NCBI GenBank assembly: GCA_030706015.1
Contig: JAUZPI010000115.1
Coordinates: forward strand, 1-11,418
DNA: 11,418 nucleotides
Reading direction: 5' to 3'
Origin: Bacillota bacterium
GTDB taxonomy: Bacteria > Bacillota > Clostridia > Clostridiales > Clostridiaceae
In this document: piece after piece, positions 1 to 6,271 of the stretch
Layout: each line of letters begins with the position of its first letter
How positions within the stretch are numbered: the first letter of the stretch is position 1
The notes under the pieces: generated by a model
Database searches by the model: none
What the model was told of the DNA's origin: nothing
What the model saw: the letters and a program-made list of their open reading frames with translations, nothing else
Translations under genes and position numbers: made by a program

Positions 1-38
1 ACTGTTGCTTTTATTGTTATTGTTTGCTTATCTTCCAT
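1..38 (-). CDS. Start of an unidentified gene, cut by the window edge
   Basis: Only the first 12 codons are visible, reading MEDKQTITIKAT, and the frame is still open at base 1. The ATG at 38-36 is preceded by AAGGAGAG with 8 bases to the start, a strong ribosome binding site. It begins 42 bases after the stop of the rifamycin phosphotransferase gene, on the same strand with no terminator-like hairpin between them, so the two are probably co-transcribed. Nothing in so short a piece identifies the product. Confidence 0.6.
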   Translation of the reverse strand, partial: MEDKQTITIKAT

Positions 39-79
39 GTTTTACTCTCCTTACTTCAATGTAGTTTGCCAAAAAATAA

Positions 80-2692
80 CTATATTATTTCTACATAGCC
101 ATCAGTTCCGTTTACCCGTATTCTTTGGCCATCCTTTATCAGCTTAGTAGCATTTTCCACTCCCACAACTGCTGGTAAGCCATATTCACGTGCTATAACT
201 GCACCATGGATCATAAGACCGCCAACCTCGGTAACTAGCCCTTTTATGGCTACAAACAAAGGTGTCCAGCTGGGGTCAGTAAAGGAAGTGACTAATATAT
301 CTCCTGCTTCCAAATCAGCATCTTCCATGTTTAAAATGACACGTGCCCGTCCCTCTATAATTCCGGAAGAAACAGCTAAACCTGCAATAGCGTCTGCTGG
401 AAGATCTTCCCTCTTGTACTCACCGGAGAGTGTTTCACCATCTGAGGTGATAACACGTGGCAGAGTTAGTTTTTCATATAATTTGTGCTCAGCTTTTCTT
501 TTGCTTATGATTTGGCAATCCAGCTTATTTGTGCGTACCACTTCACGAAGTTCTTCAAAAGTGAGATAGTAAATATCTTCTTTTTCATTAATAACGCACA
601 TTTGCACAAGTTTTTCAGCTTCTTTCATTAAAGCCTGCTTATAAACAAAGTAGCGGCTAACCATGCCGTATTTTGGATATTCACGGTAACCGATAAAGTT
701 ACGGATTAAGTCGATCTTTTGTTTTGTCTCTTTGGCCTTTTGTTCACCATCTGGCAATTGCTTTAATCGTTCTAATAATTCTTGTTCTTTTTTCAAAGCT
801 TGCTGCAGTCCTTGCTCAAATTTCCGATGACTTTCCTTTAGTTCAAAGTTTTTGATGTTACTTAGAATCATTGGGACAAGTGTACTTGGCTTTTCGCTGA
901 AGCGGGGTTTAGTAATATCGATTTCTCCGCTGCATCGCATTCCATATTTATTAAGATAAGTATAGATAGCATCTTGGATTTCCTGTCCGCCATGAAACTC
1001 AACCAATTTCTCTAAAAAGTTATCATCTTTTACATTTTGTAAATAATCAATTATTTCTGGATAAGGACGAATCATATCTGCCACATCCATTAGCTCTAGA
1101 CCCATTTCGGAAGTAATATTGTTTGGCACAGATTGAGAAAGAGTGTCTGCTGCATTTTTTTCACCTAGCCACTCCTTCATTTTTTCATTGATCCATAACG
1201 AAGCATTTATAGCAGCCATGAATACAGCTGTACTTTTGGGGTCAAATAAAATCTTCTTTAACTCCTCTATATCTTCTAGAATAAAATCAATTAAATCTGT
1301 TCCTGATTTGGTTTGGATTTTTTGTTTTAACTCTTCTATGGATCTTTGACTCTTCTTGATCAAATCAGAAACGATTGTGGGGTCACTTTCGATTTTTGGC
1401 TCCGGATTCGAAGAGGGCACACCTTTATTACTTTTATGGGGACTTTGCTCCTCTTTATCCTTGGGTAAACATTTTATGAAATCTCGCTCTATTATAGTCA
1501 TAATTGCATCTTTCATGAGGGGATCGTGCTGCCCCATGTTATCTAATAACATTTTTCTGCTGTCAGGGGAAGCCAGCATTTGTGCCACATCCACAAACAA
1601 CCTTCCACCAGCTTTAAACCTGTGGCCAAAAGATATTAACTCCATTAAAGACATTCCTAGTGGCTTCAAAGGGTCCGTCATCATTTGTTGATGGCCCACA
1701 GATAAATAAACGTGATTTTCCCCATCATTTACTTCAGGGATTGGGTATAAAGTAGTGATTGGGCGACTCTGGACAATATAAAAACTATCATCAGCTAAGC
1801 ACCATTCCATGTCCTGTGGACAGCCGAAATGTTCTTGAATCTTTCTGCCTATGTGCGTGAGGCTCAAGATCTGCTCCTCTGTCAGTGCTTGCATATCCTG
1901 CTTGTCATCCTCAAGCTCCTGTGCTTTCGTACCACCATCCTTTAAGGCGTAGACAGCCAGCTTCTTGGTGGATATCTTCTTTTGGATAACCTTTCCGCTT
2001 TGCACTTTATAGTTATCAGCATTCACCATACCAGAGACCAAGGCCTCACCAAGTCCGAAGCTGGCATCAATGGATACCACCCTCCTATTAGAAGTGACTG
2101 GATCCGCAGTAAACAAAATCCCTGACACCTCTGGGAAGATCATCTTCTGAACAACCACAGACAGATGGACTTTTCGGTGGTCAAAGCCGTTCTGAAGGCG
2201 GTAAATTACTGCCCTCTCGGTAAACAGCGATGCCCAGCACTTGCTGATATGCTTTAGAACTGCTTCCCTTCCCATAATGTTCAAATAGGTATCCTGCTGA
2301 CCTGCAAAGGAGGCGGTGGGTAAATCCTCTGCAGTTGCGCTGGAACGTACAGCATAGGAAGCTTTTTCACCAAACTTTGTAAGAAAAATCGAGATCTCTT
2401 CTGCTATAGCCTGAGAAATAGGTATATTTTCAATAACCCTGCGAACTTTCTTGCTGATTTCACCCACCTTTTCCCTGTCTTCTACTCTAAGATAGAATAA
2501 TTCTTTCAGTAAATCATTAAGTTCCTCATTATTTCCGGTTATCTTTTTATAGGCTTCTGTGGTAACACAAAAACCTTCTGGTACCAGTATCCCATGAATC
2601 TTGGATAGTTCTCCTAGGTTGGCACCTTTACCCCCCACCATGGAAAGCTTTGTTTTGTCAATTTCCTGAAAGCTAAGCACATATGAATTCAT
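80..2692 (-). CDS. rph: Rifamycin-inactivating phosphotransferase (Rph)-like enzyme
   Basis: Rph enzymes use ATP to phosphorylate a hydroxyl on the ansa bridge of rifamycins, releasing AMP and phosphate, and so protect RNA polymerase; they act in the cytoplasm and are built like PEP synthase. Seen here: an N-terminal ATP-binding domain (about 1-320) with VGGKGANLGEL at 19-29 (K22), RSSATAEDLPTASFAGQQ at 116-133 and QSRP at 308-311; a middle domain (about 325-750) beginning with SVGHQQMMTDPLKPLG, a stretch I recognise as typical of Rph rather than PEP synthase; and a swivelling His domain (about 760-870) with the phosphocarrier H829 in GGLMIHGAVIAREYGLP. The length of 870 matches the family (about 865). 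A charged linker at 408-437 (rich in K, E, S, P) looks like a local insertion. The start is fixed by AGAGGGGG 6 bases upstream. All catalytic landmarks are present, so it is probably active. A PEP-synthase-like enzyme with another substrate is the alternative. Confidence 0.85.
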   Translation of the reverse strand: MNSYVLSFQEIDKTKLSMVGGKGANLGELSKIHGILVPEGFCVTTEAYKKITGNNEELNDLLKELFYLRVEDREKVGEISKKVRRVIENIPISQAIAEEISIFLTKFGEKASYAVRSSATAEDLPTASFAGQQDTYLNIMGREAVLKHISKCWASLFTERAVIYRLQNGFDHRKVHLSVVVQKMIFPEVSGILFTADPVTSNRRVVSIDASFGLGEALVSGMVNADNYKVQSGKVIQKKISTKKLAVYALKDGGTKAQELEDDKQDMQALTEEQILSLTHIGRKIQEHFGCPQDMEWCLADDSFYIVQSRPITTLYPIPEVNDGENHVYLSVGHQQMMTDPLKPLGMSLMELISFGHRFKAGGRLFVDVAQMLASPDSRKMLLDNMGQHDPLMKDAIMTIIERDFIKCLPKDKEEQSPHKSNKGVPSSNPEPKIESDPTIVSDLIKKSQRSIEELKQKIQTKSGTDLIDFILEDIEELKKILFDPKSTAVFMAAINASLWINEKMKEWLGEKNAADTLSQSVPNNITSEMGLELMDVADMIRPYPEIIDYLQNVKDDNFLEKLVEFHGGQEIQDAIYTYLNKYGMRCSGEIDITKPRFSEKPSTLVPMILSNIKNFELKESHRKFEQGLQQALKKEQELLERLKQLPDGEQKAKETKQKIDLIRNFIGYREYPKYGMVSRYFVYKQALMKEAEKLVQMCVINEKEDIYYLTFEELREVVRTNKLDCQIISKRKAEHKLYEKLTLPRVITSDGETLSGEYKREDLPADAIAGLAVSSGIIEGRARVILNMEDADLEAGDILVTSFTDPSWTPLFVAIKGLVTEVGGLMIHGAVIAREYGLPAVVGVENATKLIKDGQRIRVNGTDGYVEII

Positions 2693-2768
2693 ACGTATTC
2701 CCCCTCTTTTATAGGTCTAGTTGAAACAATTCTCCATAAAGTCAATCTGTTCCTATAATACACACAGT

Positions 2769-2805
2769 GGGCTAAAATTATAAGCCTGTTATTTGAAAAT
2801 TTCAT
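2769..2805 (-). promoter_or_regulatory. Possible promoter of the rifamycin phosphotransferase gene, with a dyad over the -10
   Basis: On the minus strand ATGAAA (2805-2800; four of six matches to TTGACA) lies 17 bases before a perfect TATAAT (2782-2777). The -10 sits inside an inverted repeat, GGCT (2786-2783) facing AGCC (2773-2770), read on the minus strand as GGCTTATAATTTTAGCCC. A protein bound there would block the promoter. The leader would be about 75 bases. The weak -35 keeps confidence modest. Confidence 0.4.
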
Positions 2806-2816
2806 ATGATATAATA

Positions 2817-2896
2817 AAAGTAGAGGAGTAGCTAATTCTTATTTGTATTGCTAATCACATACGGATTAGCTCTTAAAAGCATTCAATCTCTACTTT
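2817..2896 (-). repeat. Nested inverted repeats between two minus-strand genes (terminator or leader structure)
   Basis: An outer perfect 9-bp pair, AAAGTAGAG (2817-2825) and CTCTACTTT (2888-2896), encloses an inner perfect 7-bp hairpin, GCTAATC (2850-2856) and GATTAGC (2864-2870), with a 7-base loop. A further GCTAAT at 2831-2836 could replace one inner arm, giving an alternative pairing. On the minus strand the structure starts about 20 bases after the stop of the upstream membrane-protein gene and runs into TTTTATTAT. It may therefore be that gene's terminator, or an attenuator-like leader if transcription reads on into the rifamycin gene. Confidence 0.45.
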
Positions 2897-2915
2897 GAAA
2901 TGTTAAGCTTATCTA

Positions 2916-3590
2916 TTACATCAGAATATTCTTTGATAATTTCTGCGATGATGAATCATATCCCACAACTGTCCATATACCTGTTTTATCCTGTCTTATG
3001 AGTTTCTTCAGGTATACTCTTTTAACAGGTGTCTTAAGCTTACCGCCAACCTCTACCACAGCATTAGTTCCTGTATTCTTAACAAGCCTGAGATCCTCAT
3101 ATTTAACAGGATACTCACCTGAAATTCCCTGAGGAGATATCTTTAGGCTCACAAAAACCTGAGAGACATAGACTGGGTCAAGCTTCCAGGGTGAGTGTCC
3201 TGCATCAGCATTTCTCTGATCACCTTCTTCAGCTTTCAAATCCACCGGAACGGCTATTTCCGGCTTATGTAAAGCAGCTTCCTCTGACGGTAACATGAGA
3301 GCTGATCCATTAATCCCTCCAAAAGCAGCCTTGGGAGCGAACACTGCAATTCTGCCAACCTCATCCATGATATATACCGTATTATTTTTAATAAAAGATA
3401 CCGCAAAATTTAATGTGATAATTAATAATGCCGCTGCTACAACGGAGACAGCTCCATAGTACCATTTTCTTCTTGGGATAACCTTTTTATTTAAATAATA
3501 CTTTCCTACTGGCATGCTGCACACCTTGGGGAACTCAGTACCAGTATATTTTGAGCGTGCTTCTTTTATTGCATCAAGGGTAAATTCCAT
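2916..3590 (-). CDS. Unrecognised single-pass membrane protein
   Basis: I do not recognise this 224-residue protein. A short cytoplasmic-looking N-terminus (1-43) ends in the basic stretch PRRKWYYG, followed by one hydrophobic segment (about 44-67), and then a 155-residue hydrophilic domain that by the positive-inside rule lies outside the membrane. The exported part contains a PVKYEDLRLVKNTGTN stretch and ends with a beta-rich, lysine-rich region. There is no sortase signal, lipobox or enzyme motif. The topology resembles anti-sigma or regulatory membrane proteins, but no anti-sigma zinc motif (HXXXCXXC) is present. Start choice: AAAGGAG 8 bases before the ATG. The gene lies 223 bases upstream of the rifamycin phosphotransferase gene on the same strand, separated by a nested inverted repeat, so a shared role is possible but not shown. 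Confidence 0.75.
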   Translation of the reverse strand: MEFTLDAIKEARSKYTGTEFPKVCSMPVGKYYLNKKVIPRRKWYYGAVSVVAAALLIITLNFAVSFIKNNTVYIMDEVGRIAVFAPKAAFGGINGSALMLPSEEAALHKPEIAVPVDLKAEEGDQRNADAGHSPWKLDPVYVSQVFVSLKISPQGISGEYPVKYEDLRLVKNTGTNAVVEVGGKLKTPVKRVYLKKLIRQDKTGIWTVVGYDSSSQKLSKNILM

Positions 3591-3657
3591 TCTATCAACT
3601 CCTTTTGAGTTTATTATTTCATTTACACTAAAAGTTATAAATTAGTTAAAACAAAAC

Positions 3658-3693
3658 TTAATGAAAAATAACGAAGGTTAAATGAAAAATAAC
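3658..3693. repeat. Pair of 13-bp direct repeats, 21 bp apart
   Basis: AATGAAAAATAAC occurs at 3660-3672 and again exactly at 3681-3693; both copies are preceded by TTA. The 21-bp period equals two helical turns, so both copies face the same side of the DNA. They lie between the membrane-protein gene and the MerR-type promoter, where a regulator could act on either. Confidence 0.55.
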
Positions 3694-3694
3694 T

Positions 3695-3726
3695 CTTGCA
3701 CCTCACCTTACGTTAGGTTATATTAA
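3695..3726 (+). promoter_or_regulatory. MerR-family (TipA/Mta type) promoter with operator
   Basis: A -35 of TTGCAC (3696-3701) is followed by the near-perfect dyad ACCTTACGTTAGGT (3705-3718, six of seven pairs) and then TATTAA (3721-3726), a 19-base spacer; TATATT at 3719-3724 would give 17. A long spacer with the dyad between -35 and -10 is the classic layout for MerR-family activators, which untwist the DNA on binding their ligand, and CTTGCACCTCAC closely resembles the TipA-type promoters I know. No intact MerR gene follows: only a gene remnant begins right at the promoter. Confidence 0.6.
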
Positions 3727-3736
3727 TGATTCATTA

Positions 3737-4085
3737 TTGAATGTACCTTTAGACAGTATAAATAATTTATCTGTTGAAGAATTAATTGGGGATAAAGGGT
3801 ATATTCAAGTATTGAAGGATTTAGGCATGCATAGTATCTTTACCAGCGTCACTGATATGCCCTTTGGAAATATTATTGATGATTTTTCATATTACTTCAA
3901 ACAAATTGAGCAGATTGATACGATTTTCACAGTAAACAATGTATGGATTTTTTTCAGGTGGTGATATTGGGATTATTTACTCAGCTGAACGCTATCATGC
4001 AGAAAATCCACATGCAGCAAAAGGAAGCGGAATGAGTGGAGAGCTCTACAAATACATCAAAGATGCATTATCAAATATTAAATAA
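3737..4085 (+). pseudogene. Frameshifted, start-less gene remnant of unknown function
   Basis: Two adjacent frames form one protein-like sequence. The first (3737-3964) reads LNVPLDSINNLSVEELIGDK and on through a well-formed soluble stretch, then stops. The next frame continues it with FSGGDIGIIYSAERYH through SGELYKYIKDALSNIK and a stop at 4083-4085. The shift lies at about 3939-3954, which includes a run of seven T (3948-3954); removing one T joins the frames into a product of about 115 residues. There is no ATG or ribosome binding site at the front: the frame is open back to 3686, straight through the promoter, and the only start is a TTG at 3737 about ten bases from the -10. I therefore read it as a truncated, broken gene fused to a foreign promoter. 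I do not recognise the family. A sequencing error or slippage in the T run is possible for the frameshift but would not explain the missing start. Confidence 0.6.
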
Positions 4086-4231
4086 TGATATAATTACCCT
4101 ACTGCTGTTGCATCAAAGAAAAAAATACATAATGACCAATACCAATAAGACAGCTGTAGAAAGCAGATATCAGCTGTATACACCAGTAAGAGTAGATCTT
4201 TATTATTACATAATTTTATAATGCAAATAAT

Positions 4232-4276
4232 AAAAGTGATATTATCTAATACTGTAATTTAAATAATATCACTTTT
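4232..4276. terminator. Bidirectional inverted-repeat terminator
   Basis: A perfect 14-bp inverted repeat, AAAAGTGATATTAT (4232-4245) and its complement (4263-4276), with a 17-base loop. T-runs follow on the plus strand and the mirrored sequence gives T-runs on the minus strand. It ends at the stop codon of the Nudix gene and lies about 150 bases after the pseudogene. The stem is AT-rich, so efficiency may be moderate. Confidence 0.65.
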
Positions 4277-4659
4277 TATATTTCTTTGAGTTTTTCAACC
4301 ACTAATACGTCAGCTGGTACCCAATTAAGATTATCTATATCCTTAAAGGTTATCCATTTAGCATCATTATGAGCGTTTAACTGTAATTCTCCACCACATA
4401 TACTGCATATAAAACAATGCATTGTAAGATGGAAATTTGGATAGTCATAGTCCACTGTTGTTAAATATTTTGATATTTCAATATCAAGCTCTAACTCTTC
4501 TTTAATTTCACGAATAAGTGCTTCTTCCTGGGTCTCTCCCATTTCCATTTTCCCACCAGGAAACTCCCACATGTTTTCAAATTCACCATATCCTCTACGT
4601 GTGATGAATATTTTATTATCATGTTTTATTATTGCCGCAACCACTTCTATTGTTTTCAT
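4276..4659 (-). CDS. Nudix hydrolase, MutT-like (deoxy)nucleoside triphosphate diphosphatase
   Basis: Nudix enzymes of this class cleave NTPs or dNTPs to the monophosphate and pyrophosphate; MutT-like members remove oxidised dGTP. The 127-residue product is close to the usual 130. It opens with KTIEVVAAIIKHDNKIFITRR, the first strands of the fold, then WEFPGGKMEMGE, and carries the complete Nudix box GX5EX7REXXEEXXX at 36-58 (G36, E42, R50, E51, E54, E55), so the metal-binding glutamates are intact. The tail LNWVPADVLVVEKL matches the MutT/CTP-pyrophosphohydrolase subgroup, so a CTP or dCTP-type substrate is as likely as 8-oxo-dGTP. An upstream in-frame ATG would add ten residues (4689), but GGGGAGGG lies 6 bases before the ATG at 4659 and the promoter -10 lies over the upstream start, so 4659 is chosen. 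Transcribed alone. Confidence 0.88.
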   Translation of the reverse strand: MKTIEVVAAIIKHDNKIFITRRGYGEFENMWEFPGGKMEMGETQEEALIREIKEELELDIEISKYLTTVDYDYPNFHLTMHCFICSICGGELQLNAHNDAKWITFKDIDNLNWVPADVLVVEKLKEI

Positions 4660-4677
4660 TTGTATCCCTCCCCAACA

Positions 4678-4714
4678 ATTATACAACATGGTAATAAAAG
4701 TTTCAAAGGAAACT
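4678..4714 (-). promoter_or_regulatory. Promoter of the Nudix gene with an inverted repeat on the -35
   Basis: On the minus strand TTGAAA (4706-4701) and TATAAT (4683-4678) are separated by exactly 17 bases: a near-consensus housekeeping promoter. The start of transcription would fall around 4671, inside or beside the GGGGAGGG ribosome binding site, leaving a leader of only about 12 bases. A perfect 6-bp inverted repeat AGTTTC(4699-4704)-AAAG-GAAACT(4709-4714) overlaps the -35 and could be an operator. Confidence 0.75.
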
Positions 4715-4944
4715 GCCCTATATATTATTATGAAAATTCTTCACCTATAAGTGATTCTATGCTTCTGCAAAACTTATTCAAACTCATTGGATATCATGGA
4801 AGTCACTATGAAATAAAGATTGAGAGCAGATCTGGGATTATGGCTCTTTTTGATGAAACCCGTTCAGTATACTTTGCCTGTATTCCGTACTGGAATGAAG
4901 TTTATCGCCTTGCACATCCTTTGGATTTGTTTTGGAATACTTAA
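4690..4944 (+). pseudogene. Gene fragment of unknown family
   Basis: An open frame ending at 4944 with coding-like codon choice. It reads on from NKSFKGNCPIYYYENSS through MLLQNLFKLIGYHGSHYEIK to RLAHPLDLFWNT. The first ATG in frame (4759) would give 61 residues but has no ribosome binding site, and the coding-like sequence continues upstream of it into the divergent Nudix promoter with no start. I read it as the 3' end of a gene whose front was lost. Not recognised; it could also be a small real gene with a poor start. Confidence 0.35.
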
Positions 4945-4965
4945 GGAAAAACTATAGCTTTTTCC
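4945..4965 (+). other. Small hairpin after the gene fragment
   Basis: GGAAAAA (4945-4951) and TTTTTCC (4959-4965) form a 7-bp stem with a 7-base loop directly after the fragment's stop codon and before the chemoreceptor gene. No T-run follows, so at best it is a weak terminator or an mRNA end structure. Confidence 0.3.
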
Positions 4966-5031
4966 CTTCGAAAATTGAGTAAAGAAAGTATAAACTTATC
5001 CGAAATTAAAAATATAAAGGAGCTGATAGAT

Positions 5032-5865
5032 ATGATTTCACTAAATGAAATAAATTCTTTAGATGATTTAATTAAATTTTCATATATTCTTCCAAAAATA
5101 CTGGCTGAAGATATTTCTGTTACTGTATTTGATACAGAAAAAATAATAAATCATATTGAAAGTAAAACTTTAAAGTTACCAGTCAAAAATGGTATGGTAT
5201 TACCAGAAAATTCACCTACGAAAAAAGCTATGCGGAATAATCAAGCAAGTAATACCATAGTATCCAAAGAAGTTTATGGAATAGCCTTTAGGACTATATG
5301 TACTCCAATTACTGATATGAATGGTAATGTAATCGGTGCTATTTCAATTAGCAGGAATCTAGAGAAACAACAGGAATTGCTTCAATCTGCAGAAAATCTA
5401 TCTAGCTCACTAGAGGAAATATCTGCAAGTATTTCAAGTGTAGCTAATGATGCCCTAAAGCTTTCTGAATCTAATAGTAAAGTGGTTGAATCTGCTAAAA
5501 AGGCTGATTCTGCTATGAAAGAAACAGATGAAGTTTTAAAATTTATTAAGCAAATTTCCAATCAGACGAATCTACTTGGCCTCAACGCTGCAATTGAAGC
5601 TGCAAGAGCAGGTGAACATGGCAAAGGTTTCAGTGTTGTAGCAGATGAAATAAGAAAACTTTCTCAAAACAGTAATGAGGCTGTAAAGAAAGTTTATCGC
5701 ATTTTAGAAAACGCTATTAATGCTGTAAATAAAATTTCTTCAGAAGTTGAAGGAACAATAATCTCTACACAGCAGCAAGCTGCTGCTACTCAAGAAATTA
5801 CAGCTTCCATTGAAGAACTTAACGTAGTTGCAGAAATGCTAGTTCATTTAGGAAATCAATTATAA
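5032..5865 (+). CDS. Soluble methyl-accepting chemotaxis protein
   Basis: A cytoplasmic chemoreceptor that would signal through CheW and CheA to the flagellar motor or another CheA-controlled output. The product of 277 residues has no membrane segment. Residues 1-112 form a small sensor domain ending in the PAS/Cache-like TPITDMNGNVIGAISISR. Residues about 113-277 are the signalling coiled coil, with the conserved hairpin tip NQTNLLGLNAAIEAARAGEHGKGF starting at 177 and VVADEIRKLS at 202-211. The size and layout match short soluble receptors of Bacillota such as B. subtilis YfmS. The start is set by AAAGGAG 9 bases before the ATG at 5032; the frame runs upstream to a TTG at 4975 but has no binding site there. 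The descending helix after the tip is short, and C-terminal methylation sites are few or absent. No chemotaxis partners are in the window. Confidence 0.88.
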   Translation: MISLNEINSLDDLIKFSYILPKILAEDISVTVFDTEKIINHIESKTLKLPVKNGMVLPENSPTKKAMRNNQASNTIVSKEVYGIAFRTICTPITDMNGNVIGAISISRNLEKQQELLQSAENLSSSLEEISASISSVANDALKLSESNSKVVESAKKADSAMKETDEVLKFIKQISNQTNLLGLNAAIEAARAGEHGKGFSVVADEIRKLSQNSNEAVKKVYRILENAINAVNKISSEVEGTIISTQQQAAATQEITASIEELNVVAEMLVHLGNQL

Positions 5866-6271
5866 TTAAAACAAAGAGGATGTGTAAAGTGAAAGAACCT
5901 TCTTTATAAGACGTAAGTTTATGTAATTTAGGTTAATTTTATAGTAATTATTCAATATTTTTATACTTTTTGCAGGTTTAATTCTTCCTCACAAAACACC
6001 CTCTTATCCCTTGATACGTCAGCCTTCTCAGCAGTTTTTAAGAATTTTCGGTTACATTTTAGGTTACATTTTTTTATTATAAAGTAAGTAATATCAATGC
6101 CTCTATGGTGTTACATTTTGGTTACATTTTGTTACATTTTTCATTATTTATGTAACATGAAAGTTTAAGGTTTGTCCAAAACAAAGGGGTTAGTCTTTGG
6201 AATTGATCTTAAAGCACATCCTTTAAAGCTTAGCATAAGCTGATATAAAGCCTGTGAAATGGGAGAACAAT
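5866..6271. other. Gene-free stretch of 406 bases with a repeat array
   Basis: No convincing gene, RNA or promoter was found. The first half is AT-rich with only small palindromes, such as AAAGAACCTTCTTT near 5892. The second half holds the GTTACATTTT array described separately. A small perfect inverted repeat AGCTTA-GCA-TAAGCT lies at 6227-6241, 30 bases before the next gene's start. The stretch could be an insertion-element remnant or an unusually long regulatory region for the following gene. Confidence 0.5.
6051..6156 (+). repeat. Five GTTACATTTT repeats plus one inverted copy
   Basis: GTTACATTTT begins at 6051, 6063, 6110, 6121 and 6131, and an inverted core ATGTAAC lies at 6150-6156. 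Spacings within each cluster are 12, 11 and 10 bases, about one helical turn, so the copies would present the same face to a bound protein. Such short end-clustered repeats occur as transposase or integrase binding sites at element ends and as multi-site operators. Confidence 0.6.

Noticed and set aside
246..1691. Plus-strand open frames opposite the rifamycin phosphotransferase gene (246-569, 1143-1349, 1356-1691)
   Set aside because: They lie antisense to a strongly supported family gene, have no ribosome binding sites and show serine-rich, shadow-type composition.
4036..4221. Open frame of 61 codons after the remnant
   Set aside because: It overlaps the better-supported second half of the remnant in another frame, has no binding site, and its product has low-complexity ends.
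4660..4689. Upstream ATG for the Nudix protein
   Set aside because: It would start within the promoter -10 region and has no binding site; the family N-terminus begins at the later ATG.
4975..5031. TTG start extending the chemoreceptor by 19 residues
   Set aside because: No ribosome binding site near the TTG, whereas AAAGGAG sits correctly before the ATG at 5032.
6051..6140. CRISPR array
   Set aside because: The units are only 10 bases long, spacers are absent or irregular, and no cas gene is present.
6254..6271. GTG start for the 538-residue protein
   Set aside because: The GGGAG sequence lies after this GTG and serves the ATG at 6272.
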